DNA of 64,000 nt from JANLUX01 sp031366005 (GCA_031366005.1 JANLZB010000029.1:1-64000); one strand, 5' to 3'. Counted from the stretch's first letter, positions 17,396-27,122 are shown. Translations and numbers: made by a program. The notes: a model not told the origin generated them from the sequence alone.

Positions 17396-19267
17396 TTATC
17401 GTCCCATATAAGCCATTAAAATGGAAATGTCAGATGGATTAACACCGCTAATACGAGAGGCCTGACCTAATGTTTTAGGTCGTATCTTCCCGAGTTTTTG
17501 GCGAGCTTCTTTTGATAAGGCATTAATCAGATCATAATCTAACTGCTCATATAGTGTTAAGTCTTCCAAACGATTTATCTTTTCTACTACTTCATTTTCT
17601 TTGATTATATAGCTTTCATACTTAATTATTATTTCAACTTGCTCTATTACATCATTTGGAATATTATAATCTGTAATATAGTTAGCTAAAGCAGGAAAAG
17701 CATCAATCATTTCCGGAAGATTAATCTGTGGTCTGGTAAGTAAGCTATAATAACGAACTTTTTGTCTTATAATATCCGTTCCTTTTGATTCTAACCATGA
17801 ATTGGCTAATTCCGGAACTACTCCATTATCTTTTAAATAAATAATAATAGTAGATACTTTTGCTACTTTTTCAGTTACATTATTCATTCTATTCTGCGAA
17901 GCAAGACCAATCTCAAAACCTAAAGGTGTTAGTCTCTCATCAGCATTATCTTGTCTGAGTAATGTCCGGAATTCAGCTCTCGAAGTAAACATTCTATATG
18001 GTTCATCTGTTCCTTTCGTTATCAGGTCATCTATCAATACTCCTATATAAGCATCCGAACGTTTTAAAACAATCTCTGATTGCTTATTAATCTTCCTATG
18101 AGCGTTAATACCTGCCATTAAGCCCTGGCAAGCAGCTTCTTCATATCCAGTTGTTCCGTTTATCTGACCAGCAAAATAAAGATTAGAAATAAGTTTAGTT
18201 TCCAATGTATGATTTAATTGAACAGGTGGGAAATAATCATATTCTATGGCATAACCAGGTCGAAACATTTTACAATATTTCAATCCGGGAATTTGCTTTA
18301 ATGCCTCATATTGCACATCTTCAGGTAAGGAAGAAGAAAAGCCATTTAAATAAATTTCCACTGTATTCCATCCTTCGGGCTCAACAAAAAGTTGGTGACG
18401 ATCCCTTTCAGCAAAACGATTAATTTTATCTTCTATAGAAGGGCAATAACGAGGTCCTATACCCTGGATTCTTCCTGTAAACATGGGAGATTTTTCAAAT
18501 CCTGTTTTAAGAATTTCGTGAACTGCGTCATTGGTATAGGTAATATAACAACTTCGTTGCGTTTTTAAAGGCGTTGTATCAGAAAAAGAAAACTTTCCGG
18601 GAATTTCATCACCCTTTTGTTCTTCCATTTTGGAATAGTCAAGTGAACGTCCATCCAGTCGTGGAGGGGTTCCGGTCTTCATTCTACCACTATCAAAACC
18701 AAGATTTACTAATTGTTCTGTTATACCAGTAGAAGCTTTTTCTCCCGTACGGCCTCCACCAAATGTTTTTTCTCCGATATGAATAATACCGTTTAAAAAT
18801 GTACCGTTAGTAAGCACTACGGATTTAGCATTAAACTCTAAACCCATTGATGTAATTACTCCACAAACACGATTCTTTTTTATAATTAAGGAATTAACCA
18901 TATCCTGCCAGAAATCCACATTAGGAGTGCGCTCTAGCATGGTTCTCCATTCTTGTGCAAATAGCATCCTGTCATTTTGGGTACGAGGACTCCACATTGC
19001 AGGACCCTTAGAACGATTTAACATTCTGAATTGTATCATGCTCCTGTCGCTTACTATACCCGAGTAGCCTCCCAAAGCATCTATCTCCCTTACAATTTGA
19101 CCTTTGGCAATTCCACCCATAGCAGGATTACACGACATCTGAGCAATAGTCTGCAGATTCATTGTAATTAATAAAACCTTTGAACCCATATTAGCTGCTG
19201 CAGCTGCTGCCTCACAACCTGCATGACCGGCACCAACAACAATCACATCATATTCAGGATATAGCAT
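17396..19267 (-). CDS. mnmG: tRNA uridine-5-carboxymethylaminomethyl(34) synthesis protein MnmG
   Basis: The FAD enzyme that with MnmE installs the (carboxymethyl)aminomethyl group on wobble uridine 34 of tRNAs. The 623 residues are full length: Rossmann [19 protein letters not shown] (10-28), [49 protein letters not shown] and a C-terminal MnmE/tRNA-binding domain ending near the YMGR tail. It follows ybeY in the same direction, with a long hairpin repeat in the gap, and precedes the methyltransferase. mnmE is not in the window. Confidence 0.97.
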   Translation of the reverse strand: MLYPEYDVIVVGAGHAGCEAAAAAANMGSKVLLITMNLQTIAQMSCNPAMGGIAKGQIVREIDALGGYSGIVSDRSMIQFRMLNRSKGPAMWSPRTQNDRMLFAQEWRTMLERTPNVDFWQDMVNSLIIKKNRVCGVITSMGLEFNAKSVVLTNGTFLNGIIHIGEKTFGGGRTGEKASTGITEQLVNLGFDSGRMKTGTPPRLDGRSLDYSKMEEQKGDEIPGKFSFSDTTPLKTQRSCYITYTNDAVHEILKTGFEKSPMFTGRIQGIGPRYCPSIEDKINRFAERDRHQLFVEPEGWNTVEIYLNGFSSSLPEDVQYEALKQIPGLKYCKMFRPGYAIEYDYFPPVQLNHTLETKLISNLYFAGQINGTTGYEEAACQGLMAGINAHRKINKQSEIVLKRSDAYIGVLIDDLITKGTDEPYRMFTSRAEFRTLLRQDNADERLTPLGFEIGLASQNRMNNVTEKVAKVSTIIIYLKDNGVVPELANSWLESKGTDIIRQKVRYYSLLTRPQINLPEMIDAFPALANYITDYNIPNDVIEQVEIIIKYESYIIKENEVVEKINRLEDLTLYEQLDYDLINALSKEARQKLGKIRPKTLGQASRISGVNPSDISILMAYMGR

Positions 19268-19280
19268 TTTTTATGTTGCG

Positions 19281-19341
19281 TCATTGCGAGGAACGAAGCA
19301 ATCTGTTTCAGAGCGGCAGATTGCTTCGTTCCTCGCAATGA
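19281..19341. repeat. perfect 25-bp inverted repeat, copy 1 of an intergenic hairpin element
   Basis: Left arm 19281-19305 starts TCATTGCGAGGAACGAAG; right arm 19317-19341 is its exact reverse complement; the loop is 11 bases. A second copy with the same arms is at 29536-29601. It lies between ybeY and mnmG and could form a strong RNA hairpin in either direction. Confidence 0.9.
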
Positions 19342-19358
19342 AGGATTTTAGTTCCTAT

Positions 19359-19793
19359 TTACAAAAAGGAGCGCAAAGATAAATAATAATCCTCCTTGCG
19401 TGTCATGGCCCACTTTGCTTTTGGAGACTTGTCCTTATACCCACAGAGATGCAAAACACCATGTGCCATTACCCGGTGAATCTCATTTGAAAAATTATTT
19501 TTTAAAGTCTTTGCGTTTTCTTTAATGCGTTCAATGCTGATAAAAACATCACCTTCGACACTCCCCTCAACGTTTGAATTATCAAAAGTGATTACATCTG
19601 TATAATCATCATGATTCAGATATTGCACATTGATGTTATGCAAATATTTATCACTGCAAAAAATAAAATTAAGATGATGAAGACGATAATGTTCTTGGAC
19701 TATAAGGTCATTCAACCATAAACGAATCGTATTCTTACTTTGTAAAGTAAACTTAATGTCTTCTGAAAAAAATAAGATATCAGGTTTCCCCAA
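19359..19793 (-). CDS. ybeY: endoribonuclease YbeY / rRNA maturation factor
   Basis: A metal-dependent RNase involved in 16S rRNA 3'-end processing and ribosome quality control. The 144 residues hold the family block TDVITFD and the metal motif HGVLHLCGYKDKS near 110-122. In the usual H-x3-H-x5-H motif the third ligand is His; here the last position is Asp (GYKD), a form I recall as common in Bacteroidota. The gene follows the RsbW-like gene by 6 bases and belongs to a minus-strand run from DUF4175. Confidence 0.92.
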   Translation of the reverse strand: MGKPDILFFSEDIKFTLQSKNTIRLWLNDLIVQEHYRLHHLNFIFCSDKYLHNINVQYLNHDDYTDVITFDNSNVEGSVEGDVFISIERIKENAKTLKNNFSNEIHRVMAHGVLHLCGYKDKSPKAKWAMTRKEDYYLSLRSFL

Positions 19794-19799
19794 CTTTAT

Positions 19800-20234
19800 T
19801 TATTCTATAATATGCCCACCCGTCTTAAAATACAGCTCTACCACTCTGCCATTCTCTGAAAAAATAATTTGGTCAGCGAGATGTTTCATCAGGAAAACTC
19901 CTCGTCCTGTGGGTTTTTCAAGATTTTCAGGGTCAGTAGGGTCAGGCAGATTCATATAATCAAAACCCTTGCCTTCATCTGTTATAACAAAAGATACCTG
20001 GTCAGGCTCCACCTCGTAAGAGATATGAACCATTTTTTCAGCATCGTATTTATTGCCATGCTGGATAGCGTTATTAACAGCCTCTGTTACTGCAACAAGC
20101 ATATTTCCATAACATTCTTCGTGGATGTTATTATCCGTTTTTATTTCGTCAATCAGTTTCTCTACGAGGTTAATGCTCTCAGGCTGAGAAACGATTTGCA
20201 TTTTTGAATTTGGTTTTGCGGGGTTCATCATCAT
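19800..20234 (-). CDS. ATP-binding protein, anti-sigma / RsbW-type HATPase
   Basis: A 144-residue stand-alone GHKL ATPase domain. The N box is VTEAVNNAIQHGN, the G1 box VITDEGKGFDY, and GRGVFLMKHLADQI is the G2 box. This is the RsbW/SpoIIAB type, which phosphorylates anti-anti-sigma partners or binds sigma factors. No sigma factor, STAS or PP2C gene is adjacent, so the target is unknown. It is tightly placed between DUF4175 (2-base gap) and ybeY. Confidence 0.88.
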   Translation of the reverse strand: MMMNPAKPNSKMQIVSQPESINLVEKLIDEIKTDNNIHEECYGNMLVAVTEAVNNAIQHGNKYDAEKMVHISYEVEPDQVSFVITDEGKGFDYMNLPDPTDPENLEKPTGRGVFLMKHLADQIIFSENGRVVELYFKTGGHIIE

Positions 20235-20236
20235 AA

Positions 20237-23200
20237 TTAGTTCTCGATGCTTTGAAAGTACGAATTAACTAAGTTTTTGTAAAAGGTAGTGAGCGAAGGC
20301 GGAATGGTTTTCAACAATTCTGTTTCACGAATCTGGAGCTTTTTATATTCCTCAAACTGGGGAGGGTTTCGATATATATTATTTTTTGCTTCATTGGATT
20401 CTCTTCTCTCTTCCTGATCACGTTCACGCTCAGCTTTTTCACTTTCGAGCAGGCGGGTTAATATATCCTGCTGACGATTCAGCGTTTCTTCGGTTATGCG
20501 TTTGTTAACAATATCCTTTTCATTCTCTTCCATCTGCTTGGCAATTTTTCCCAGATCTCCAAGCTTTCCTTGCCCGTCCTTATTCTCGGTATTGTTTAAT
20601 TCCTGTAATGCATTGCGGATGGCTTCCTGTTGCGCTGCCATTCGTGCCAACTCCTCACTCATGCCGGGCATACCTATTCCCATACCTTGTTTTTCACCGG
20701 GTTTTTCACCAGGTTTTTTCCCGTTTTGCATTTTACCCTTCATATCTTTCAACTGCTGCGAAAGTTTTTCCTGCATCTTTTTTAAATCTGAGGCCGATGG
20801 ACCAGGTTTACCTTTACCCGGCTTTTTACATTTTCCATCACCTGGTTTTTGTGACATCATTTGCTGCTGCATCTGATTCAGCGATTCACTCAGCATCAAT
20901 GCAAGATTGTTAGCCGCTGTCATAATATATTGCTGGTTGCTTCTTGCCTGTGGAACAATCCTATCCTGCAGATTCGCAATGGCCTTCTCCGCATTATCGT
21001 TAATGGCAGTTATCTGTTCGTTGACCGCTGACTGTATCTGTATCACTCGTTTGCTTAATGCAAGTAATGAGTCTTCAATCATACCTGCATCATCTTTTAA
21101 TTTTCGCTGTTGCTGAGAAAGTTTTAGATAACGTGGATTGTTTATATCAATGGATTTAAGGTCTTCCATCAATGCCTCCTGGTCGAAGGAGAATCGTAAA
21201 ATATTTTCGAGTAGTGCACGCATCGCCTGAGCATCTTCTTCGTTCTGTTCTGCCTCATCTGCTTCCTGTGCCTTTTTCATTTTGTCAGCCATCTGCTGCA
21301 TTTTCTCTGAAGCACTTTTTTGCGATTTGCTTGCTTTGGATTTCTTTCCTTCACCCAGTTGCTGCTCGCTTTGCTTCATATCCTCTTCAATGTTCTTTTG
21401 ATCTTCGTCAGTATTTCCTAAGTCTTTTTTGTCTTCAAGCTCCTGGTTTTTCTTTTCAATATCGTCTAAATCTTTTTTTAGTTCATCAAACTTCTGACCC
21501 AAATCTTTTTGCTCTTTCTCTAAATCTTTAGCATCAGAATTTTTATCTGCTGATTTCTCCGCAAGTTTCTCCTGGTCTTTGGCAAGCTTCTCTAAATTTT
21601 CAGTCGTTTCTTTTAATTTCTGTTCCAGTTCCAACTGTTTAAATAATTCCAGTGCACGATCCATTTCCTTCTGCAAATCTTTGTTCTCGAGTTTCATCTT
21701 GTCCATCATCTCCTGCAACTGTTGCTTGTCAATTTGCGCCATCAGCTTCTCTAGTTCTTTCATCATCTCCTTCATTTCCGGGCTCATCAGTTTGTCAAAC
21801 AACTCTTGTAGCTGACGTTGCTTTTCAGCAAGCTCTTCATTCTCTTTTCTGAACTCACTTTGCTTTTGTTGATTCTGCGAACTTTTCTCTTGTATTTCCT
21901 TTACTTTTTCTTCTAATTGCTTTTGTTGTTCCAGTAAATCTGAAATCTTTTTCTTGTCTTCGTAATCAAGATTTTTCTTGTTCAACATTTCCTTGCTTAC
22001 CTGGTTCATATCCTTCTGCAACTTCTTTGCTTTGGATAATCCTTCACTCAAATCATCCTTCAACTCTTTGTTTTTCTTGTCTTTATCCTCGGCAAGCTCG
22101 CGATCAGTTGGTGCTTTAAAAATATTGGATTGGCTTCGCGATGATTTATTTCCATTCACACCATCATTATCCGACACTTCAAAATAATATTCCAACTCAT
22201 CACCCGGCTGAAGATTAACTTTTGCCAAATCCCAGTAATGGAAAAACTGATCTTGTGTGCTGTGGTTAATTGAAATATTTTCAACATGTAATTCTTCTGA
22301 ATGTGGAAGGCTATCCGATGATTTTAAAAAACGATACCTGAATTGCAGCTTGCTCAATCCATAATCATCTTTCACTAATCCATGGAAATAAAGTTTTTTA
22401 AATGAGGTGGAATCCTCCTGCTGGCTTACTTCAATTGAAGGATACATATCAGGCACCACATTCACAGTGTAACTCATCGAATCTCGGTTCTGCATGTATT
22501 GATTAGCTGTGTGAACTGAATAACTGTTGTTGTGCAACAATCTCCTGGTCACACTGTACTTCTCATCGCCACTACCTAAGTTAAAACTTGTATCCTGGAA
22601 CGCCATGCGAAACTGCGAAGTATTTTCAGTAGCGAAGTTCCATGTAACCACTGTACCTGCCGGTAAAATCAAATCTCCCGTATTCTTTAGTTGTTCAGCC
22701 GGTTTTCCCAGGTAAGCAGGGTATTTCAAATCAATGCTGAATTGTGTAACCACCGGATTTGGAAAAGCCTTCAGTTCATGATCATCAGAACTATAACCAT
22801 CAGCCATCAATCTAAAACCTATGCTCTTCTGCACCTTGCGGAATGTATAATTAAACGTAACCGTGTTTTCTTTATCCAGCTTAAACTGGTTTCCATTCAC
22901 TTCCACATACACTTCCTGCGGAATCTCCTTCCCGGTCAGTTTCACCTGTAAGTTATAATCATCATACTGTACAACTTCCAGTTTATTATTGACAATCTTA
23001 AAATCAAACGGTGCCGGCTTTTTAAAATAAGTGGTATGATGAAACAAACGGTTTGTGCTGTCAGTAATCAGGCTCGGAGCGGCAATCACAATAAATAATA
23101 AAACAAGCGCAGGAATAGCTGCATAACGCAAATACTTTTTATTCTTGCTAAAGTCAACTGCTGATGCAAAAGGAATAGGTTTAAGCTCTGCACTTTTTTG

Positions 23201-23611
23201 ATTGATGCTGGCATAAATAAGTTCCGATTGTTCAGTTGAATTACCCGCCAGTTCCTTTAATTGTAATGTGTTCAGCAATTTATCACTGATAGTTGGAAAA
23301 TGTGCACCAACAATACGTGCCGCTTCTGCATGACTAATGATATGCCCCAACTTATATAAATGCGAAATCGGAATAAGAATCAAACGGTAAACAATAAACG
23401 CTGTACCTAACAAATAAACGTAAAATAAAACCGAACGCACCGCTGGGCTGAACCATGCAAAACTTTCAAGTAGCGTTAACACAAGAAAAAACGCAAGCAA
23501 AGCCGTGAAACTATAAATAACTCCACGCAGCAACTGGTTCTTATAATACTTACGGATAAACCCATCTAATTTCTGAATGAGTAAATCGTAATTAGAGAGA
23601 GATGATGTCAT
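20237..23611 (-). CDS. DUF4175 family large membrane protein
   Basis: A 1124-residue protein with three hydrophobic segments near the N-terminus (about 28-50, 58-80 and 160-182), a beta-rich extracytoplasmic region to about 500, and a very long charged, glutamine- and lysine-rich coiled-coil region (about 510-1110) with the run KPGKGKPGPS and GEKPGEKQGMGIGMPG in it. This is the DUF4175 architecture of Bacteroidota, often called a putative ATPase although no Walker motif is visible. It heads the run DUF4175, RsbW-like, ybeY, mnmG. Function unknown; a role in the cell envelope is a guess. Confidence 0.85.
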   Translation of the reverse strand: MTSSLSNYDLLIQKLDGFIRKYYKNQLLRGVIYSFTALLAFFLVLTLLESFAWFSPAVRSVLFYVYLLGTAFIVYRLILIPISHLYKLGHIISHAEAARIVGAHFPTISDKLLNTLQLKELAGNSTEQSELIYASINQKSAELKPIPFASAVDFSKNKKYLRYAAIPALVLLFIVIAAPSLITDSTNRLFHHTTYFKKPAPFDFKIVNNKLEVVQYDDYNLQVKLTGKEIPQEVYVEVNGNQFKLDKENTVTFNYTFRKVQKSIGFRLMADGYSSDDHELKAFPNPVVTQFSIDLKYPAYLGKPAEQLKNTGDLILPAGTVVTWNFATENTSQFRMAFQDTSFNLGSGDEKYSVTRRLLHNNSYSVHTANQYMQNRDSMSYTVNVVPDMYPSIEVSQQEDSTSFKKLYFHGLVKDDYGLSKLQFRYRFLKSSDSLPHSEELHVENISINHSTQDQFFHYWDLAKVNLQPGDELEYYFEVSDNDGVNGNKSSRSQSNIFKAPTDRELAEDKDKKNKELKDDLSEGLSKAKKLQKDMNQVSKEMLNKKNLDYEDKKKISDLLEQQKQLEEKVKEIQEKSSQNQQKQSEFRKENEELAEKQRQLQELFDKLMSPEMKEMMKELEKLMAQIDKQQLQEMMDKMKLENKDLQKEMDRALELFKQLELEQKLKETTENLEKLAKDQEKLAEKSADKNSDAKDLEKEQKDLGQKFDELKKDLDDIEKKNQELEDKKDLGNTDEDQKNIEEDMKQSEQQLGEGKKSKASKSQKSASEKMQQMADKMKKAQEADEAEQNEEDAQAMRALLENILRFSFDQEALMEDLKSIDINNPRYLKLSQQQRKLKDDAGMIEDSLLALSKRVIQIQSAVNEQITAINDNAEKAIANLQDRIVPQARSNQQYIMTAANNLALMLSESLNQMQQQMMSQKPGDGKCKKPGKGKPGPSASDLKKMQEKLSQQLKDMKGKMQNGKKPGEKPGEKQGMGIGMPGMSEELARMAAQQEAIRNALQELNNTENKDGQGKLGDLGKIAKQMEENEKDIVNKRITEETLNRQQDILTRLLESEKAERERDQEERRESNEAKNNIYRNPPQFEEYKKLQIRETELLKTIPPSLTTFYKNLVNSYFQSIEN

Positions 23612-23620
23612 TTTCTTTTA

Positions 23621-23628
23621 CAAAGGTA
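23621..23628 (-). promoter_or_regulatory. TAnnTTTG promoter core before DUF4175
   Basis: On the minus strand TACCTTTG lies nine bases before the DUF4175 ATG. No TTG is found at the right distance upstream. It would drive the DUF4175 to ybeY run. Confidence 0.35.
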
Positions 23629-23774
23629 AGCTTTGAATCCTTTAGAAACGTAGCTCCACACGCTTTAGTACGAAAGCAGCTTATCAAAAGTTATAGGTTT
23701 TTTTCTGCAGACTGTAAACTGCCGATTGCCTTTTTTTTATATGGCATTCGTTTTTATCTTTAATAAAAAACAAT

Positions 23775-24608
23775 ATGTTACTCGGAGTACATTGTTCGGT
23801 TGCGGGAGGATTAGAAAATGCATTTGCACAGGCAGCAGAACTTAACATAAACACGTTCCAGATTTTCACGCGAAACCAACGTCAATGGAAAGCGAAACCC
23901 ATTACGGCTGATGAACAGAAAAAATTTAAAGCTGCGCTCAGGGCTTCCAATGTAAAAACCGCTTTCTCGCATTGCTCTTACCTCATAAATCTTGCTGCAG
24001 GTGATAATGACATGCTCATCAAATCAATCACAGCATTGATTGAGGAAGTGGAACGCTGCACGGCACTCGGCTTATCTTATTGTGTATTACATCCCGGTGC
24101 TGCAGGCGGACAAACAATGGAAGATGCTATTTTCAAAATTGCTGAAGCATTAAAAATTGTGCTGCTGAAAACGCCATCAAGCAAAGTGATGATATTGCTT
24201 GAAATTACTGCAGGTCAGGGATCAAGTGTAGGAGGAAAGTTTGAAAACCTGAAAGAAATATACAATCATGTAAAAAGCAAACGCATCGGGTATTGTTTTG
24301 ATACCTGTCATGCCTTTGCTTCGGGATACGATATCAGAACAGAAAAAGGAATGGCTGTCACCATGAAAGAATTTGACGATATTCTTGGTATAAAAAATCT
24401 TAAAGTCTTTCATCTCAACGACAGCAAAGGCGATCTCGGTAGCCATCTTGATCGTCATGAGAACATAGGTAAAGGAAAATTAGGTCTCGCACCTTTCCGT
24501 TACATCATGCAAAACTTTCCTGATATTCCTAAAGTGCTTGAAACACCTAAAGAAGATGATGGAGATAAAATAAATCTTTCGGTGCTGAGGAGGTTAATAA
24601 ATGCATGA
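23775..24608 (+). CDS. nfo: deoxyribonuclease IV (endonuclease IV)
   Basis: AP endonuclease of base excision repair; hydrolyses DNA 5' of abasic sites with three zinc ions. The 277 residues show the TIM-barrel signatures: LGVHCSVAGG at the start, FSHCSYLINLA, LHPGAAGG, LLEITAGQGSSVGG, CFDTCHAFASGYD, and HLNDSKGDLGSHLDRHENIGKGKLG with its metal-binding Asp and His residues. All are intact. The gene is divergent from DUF4175 and its 3' end faces the MBL hydrolase gene. Confidence 0.96.
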   Translation: MLLGVHCSVAGGLENAFAQAAELNINTFQIFTRNQRQWKAKPITADEQKKFKAALRASNVKTAFSHCSYLINLAAGDNDMLIKSITALIEEVERCTALGLSYCVLHPGAAGGQTMEDAIFKIAEALKIVLLKTPSSKVMILLEITAGQGSSVGGKFENLKEIYNHVKSKRIGYCFDTCHAFASGYDIRTEKGMAVTMKEFDDILGIKNLKVFHLNDSKGDLGSHLDRHENIGKGKLGLAPFRYIMQNFPDIPKVLETPKEDDGDKINLSVLRRLINA

Positions 24609-24616
24609 AATATCGC

Positions 24617-25456
24617 TTACTCAAACAAACTCATCTGCACACTTTCTCTTTTTAAAATTACCTTTCTCAATGATGGCAATGAAGCAGGAGCAGTACGGAT
24701 TGCATACACATCTGTTTCTTTATCTCTTGACGCAACTACAATTTTAATTTTTCCTGCATTATTTTCAAACAACTCATGCACCAGCTCAGGACAATTATTG
24801 TTTTTACTTAAATGAGATAAAAATAAATGGCTCATATAAGCAGGCTTGTGATCAAGAAAAAGTTTTAATGCCTGAAGATTTGATAAATGCCCTTTACCTC
24901 CTCGTATTCGATTTTTTAAATGAATGGGATATCCACCGGTTTCCAGCATTTGCTCATCATAATTTGTTTCAAGAAAACACGCATGACATTGTTTAAAATA
25001 ATGGATCACTTGCTTGCATGCTATTCCAATATCGGTAATCACACCCACACGGATTCCATTTCCTTCTACTAGAAAACTATATGGATCAATGCCATCATGA
25101 AACTTTGCAAAGGGAATTACGGAGAGATTTCCAATCGAAACAGGTTCGTTCGCATTAAATATGCGGAGTAAATCTTTCTCCAGGAAAAGCTGCGAGTGCC
25201 TTAATGTATCAGGAGTAATATAAACAGGCAGCTGATACTTTCGTGCAAGCACAACCACACCACGTATATGATCAATATGTTCATGCGAAATAAAAAGCGC
25301 ATTAACCAATTCGATGTTAAGGTTAAGATTGCGCATTCGTTTTTCAATTTCACGACATGAAATACCTGCATCAATAAGCACTGCTTCTTTTTCATTACCT
25401 ACATAATAACAATTTCCATTGCTGCCTGAATTCAAAGAAGCTGTAAATAGGGGCAT
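24617..25456 (-). CDS. MBL-fold metallo-hydrolase, YycJ-like
   Basis: About 279 residues, starting at the ATG of MPLFTASLNSGSNGNCYYVG. The frame is open 21 residues further but the family begins here. The metal motif is SHEHIDHIRG (HxHxDH), followed by FAKFHDGIDPYSF, VITDIG with the bridging Asp, LETNYDEQML and LSHLSKNNN. Closest known type is the YycJ/WalJ group, linked with DNA repair or cell wall control in Firmicutes; the substrate is unproven. The gene converges with nfo. Confidence 0.87.
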   Translation of the reverse strand: MPLFTASLNSGSNGNCYYVGNEKEAVLIDAGISCREIEKRMRNLNLNIELVNALFISHEHIDHIRGVVVLARKYQLPVYITPDTLRHSQLFLEKDLLRIFNANEPVSIGNLSVIPFAKFHDGIDPYSFLVEGNGIRVGVITDIGIACKQVIHYFKQCHACFLETNYDEQMLETGGYPIHLKNRIRGGKGHLSNLQALKLFLDHKPAYMSHLFLSHLSKNNNCPELVHELFENNAGKIKIVVASRDKETDVYAIRTAPASLPSLRKVILKRESVQMSLFE

Positions 25457-25539
25457 GTTGCAAAGAACAGAAAAATGTTTTTGAAAACAATTCATAGCAC
25501 TGCAAATATTTTTTAACACTGTATTATTAATTTTACCTT

Positions 25540-26016
25540 ATGAATCTCTCTCAATACCTCATCGACACCTGGAACTGGAACAGCAGTGCCAATAAAACTG
25601 TTTTGAAAAAGATAGCACTACTACCAGACAAAAGCGAATGCATCCGTTTGCTTAGCCACTTAATCAATTGTCAATACAAATGGATGGATCGTATCAATGT
25701 TTATTCTGAATATTCAAAGCTTGATTGGTGGGAACCAGTGTATGAATTAGAACAATTAATTATTGAATGGGATAAAAGCCTGAAGCCTTGGATTGATTTG
25801 CTTAATAATAAAACCGAGGATGAGCTTTTGCAAAAAGTTAAATGGGTTGGTAATGACCAGATCACCATATTCACTGCTCCATTAAGCGACATTGCATTGC
25901 AATTAAATTATCATTCCATTCATCACCGTGCACAGATGCAAACGATCATACGGAAGCAAGGATTAGAACCTGCATTTGTTGATTATATTGGTACGCGCGT
26001 TGAGAAAGTAAAATAA
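25540..26016 (+). CDS. DinB family protein
   Basis: A 158-residue four-helix DinB/YfiT-type protein. The metal histidines are likely in LLSHLINCQYKW (first His) and YHSIHHRAQMQ (the His pair in the last third). Such proteins bind Ni or Zn and some transfer thiols; the reaction here is unknown. It starts a short plus-strand run of small genes (DinB, DUF1801, ferritin-like) that look like stress or accessory functions. Confidence 0.8.
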   Translation: MNLSQYLIDTWNWNSSANKTVLKKIALLPDKSECIRLLSHLINCQYKWMDRINVYSEYSKLDWWEPVYELEQLIIEWDKSLKPWIDLLNNKTEDELLQKVKWVGNDQITIFTAPLSDIALQLNYHSIHHRAQMQTIIRKQGLEPAFVDYIGTRVEKVK

Positions 26017-26065
26017 ATTTAAATTTCAAAGCTTCAATACCCCAGCACCTTAACACAATTAAAAA

Positions 26066-26464
26066 TTGTCTTTTCAAAACGGAATAAAATTTCAATCCTT
26101 CGTAGAGTTCTGGGAATATTTACCGAAAGAAGAACGTATCATTACAGATGTATTGCGTGAAATAATTTTAAATACCTTGCCATCCATAACCAAAGAAAAA
26201 CTCACTTACAATGTTCCTTTTTACTATGGCAAACGCAGAATTTGTATGATATGGCCAGCCTCTGTTCCATGGGGTGGAATAAAAAATGGTGTGTTATTAG
26301 GATTTAGTTATGGTTTTAAAATAAAAGATGCAGATGCTTATTTAACCCACGGAACTAACAAACAAGTGTATTATAAAATTTATCATTCAACAGATGAAAT
26401 AAACAGCAAAGCTATTATTCGTTTATTGAATGTAGCAATTAAATTCGATTCGGGTTTTAAATAA
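26066..26464 (+). CDS. DUF1801 domain protein
   Basis: 132 residues from a TTG start at 26066. The family pattern is visible: a helical start (FVEFWEYLPKEERIITDVLREIILNTLP), KEKLTYNVPFYYGKRRICMI, and the central strand region with GVLLGFSYGF. The fold is of the YdhG/frataxin-like kind, with no agreed biochemical role. It is separated from the DinB gene by 49 bases. Confidence 0.75.
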   Translation: MSFQNGIKFQSFVEFWEYLPKEERIITDVLREIILNTLPSITKEKLTYNVPFYYGKRRICMIWPASVPWGGIKNGVLLGFSYGFKIKDADAYLTHGTNKQVYYKIYHSTDEINSKAIIRLLNVAIKFDSGFK

Positions 26465-26503
26465 TAAGTTGTTATTATTGTATTTAATCCTTAAATATTT
26501 TTT

Positions 26504-26818
26504 ATGCCTACTGAACAATATCACGAACCACCAAATGAATTAACAGAGGAAGTAAGAACTTTTGCGCGCATGATTCAATCACTGATTGAAGAAGCGGAAG
26601 CAATCAACTGGTATGAACAACGTATCAGTGTAGAGAAAGATTCTGAAGCAAAAGCAATCATGGAAAATGCACAAAAAGAGGAGTTCAAACATTTCAGCAT
26701 GGACCTGGAATTTTTGTTACGCAAGAAAGATAACTGGCGCACCATGGTGAAAAGTGTGATTAATAAAACAGGTGATATTGTTAAAAATGCGGAGAAAGGA
26801 GAAGATAAAATTGATTAG
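26504..26818 (+). CDS. encapsulated-ferritin-like protein (EncFtn family) without encapsulin
   Basis: A 104-residue two-helix ferritin-like protein. Comparing from memory with EncFtn of Rhodospirillum rubrum, the shared pattern is HEPPNEL at the N-terminus, LIEEAEAINWYEQR (22-40 region), and AQKEEFKHFSMDLEFLLR. The iron ligands of EncFtn (E32, E62, H65) correspond to E30, E60 and H63 here. EncFtn forms a ring with a ferroxidase site at subunit pairs and is normally housed in an encapsulin shell. The C-terminus (KNAEKGEDKID) lacks the usual shell-targeting peptide and no encapsulin gene is in the window. Confidence 0.78.
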   Translation: MPTEQYHEPPNELTEEVRTFARMIQSLIEEAEAINWYEQRISVEKDSEAKAIMENAQKEEFKHFSMDLEFLLRKKDNWRTMVKSVINKTGDIVKNAEKGEDKID

Positions 26819-26825
26819 CCCCTAT

Positions 26826-27122
26826 TTACTCCAATAAAAAAATCTCCCGTGTACCGCCATTCACTAAATCCAGATATCCTTTCATAATTTCCTGCAATTC
26901 GGGGCTGGCAGTGGCGCTACGGAGATTTGTAAAAAATTTTCCCATATCGTCTGTTTCAAATTCAATTACAACAGTCCAGTAATTTCCGACTGCATCCGTC
27001 ATGATTTTAAAATTCATTCCTTCACCTTCTTTTTCAAAATGAGGTGAAGCCTGTTTGAATTTTTTTACCAGCTCTTTTGCTTTGCCCGGTTTGGCATTAA
27101 ATACTTCGCGAATAAGATACAT
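26826..27122 (-). CDS. small dimeric alpha-beta barrel-like protein
   Basis: A 98-residue protein beginning MYLIREVFNAKPGKAKELVKKFKQA with a later NYWTVVIEFETDDMGKFF. This pattern of strand, helix, strand with a Pro-Gly turn is typical of the NIPSNAP / antibiotic-biosynthesis monooxygenase-like ferredoxin-fold group, but I do not claim a specific family. It converges with the ferritin-like gene, 7 bases between the stops. Confidence 0.65.
   Translation of the reverse strand: MYLIREVFNAKPGKAKELVKKFKQASPHFEKEGEGMNFKIMTDAVGNYWTVVIEFETDDMGKFFTNLRSATASPELQEIMKGYLDLVNGGTREIFLLE

Noticed and set aside
19281..19341. Long hairpin considered as a plain intrinsic terminator of ybeY
   Set aside because: The same arms recur between divergent genes at 29.5 kb, and there is no T-run, so a dispersed repeat explains it better.
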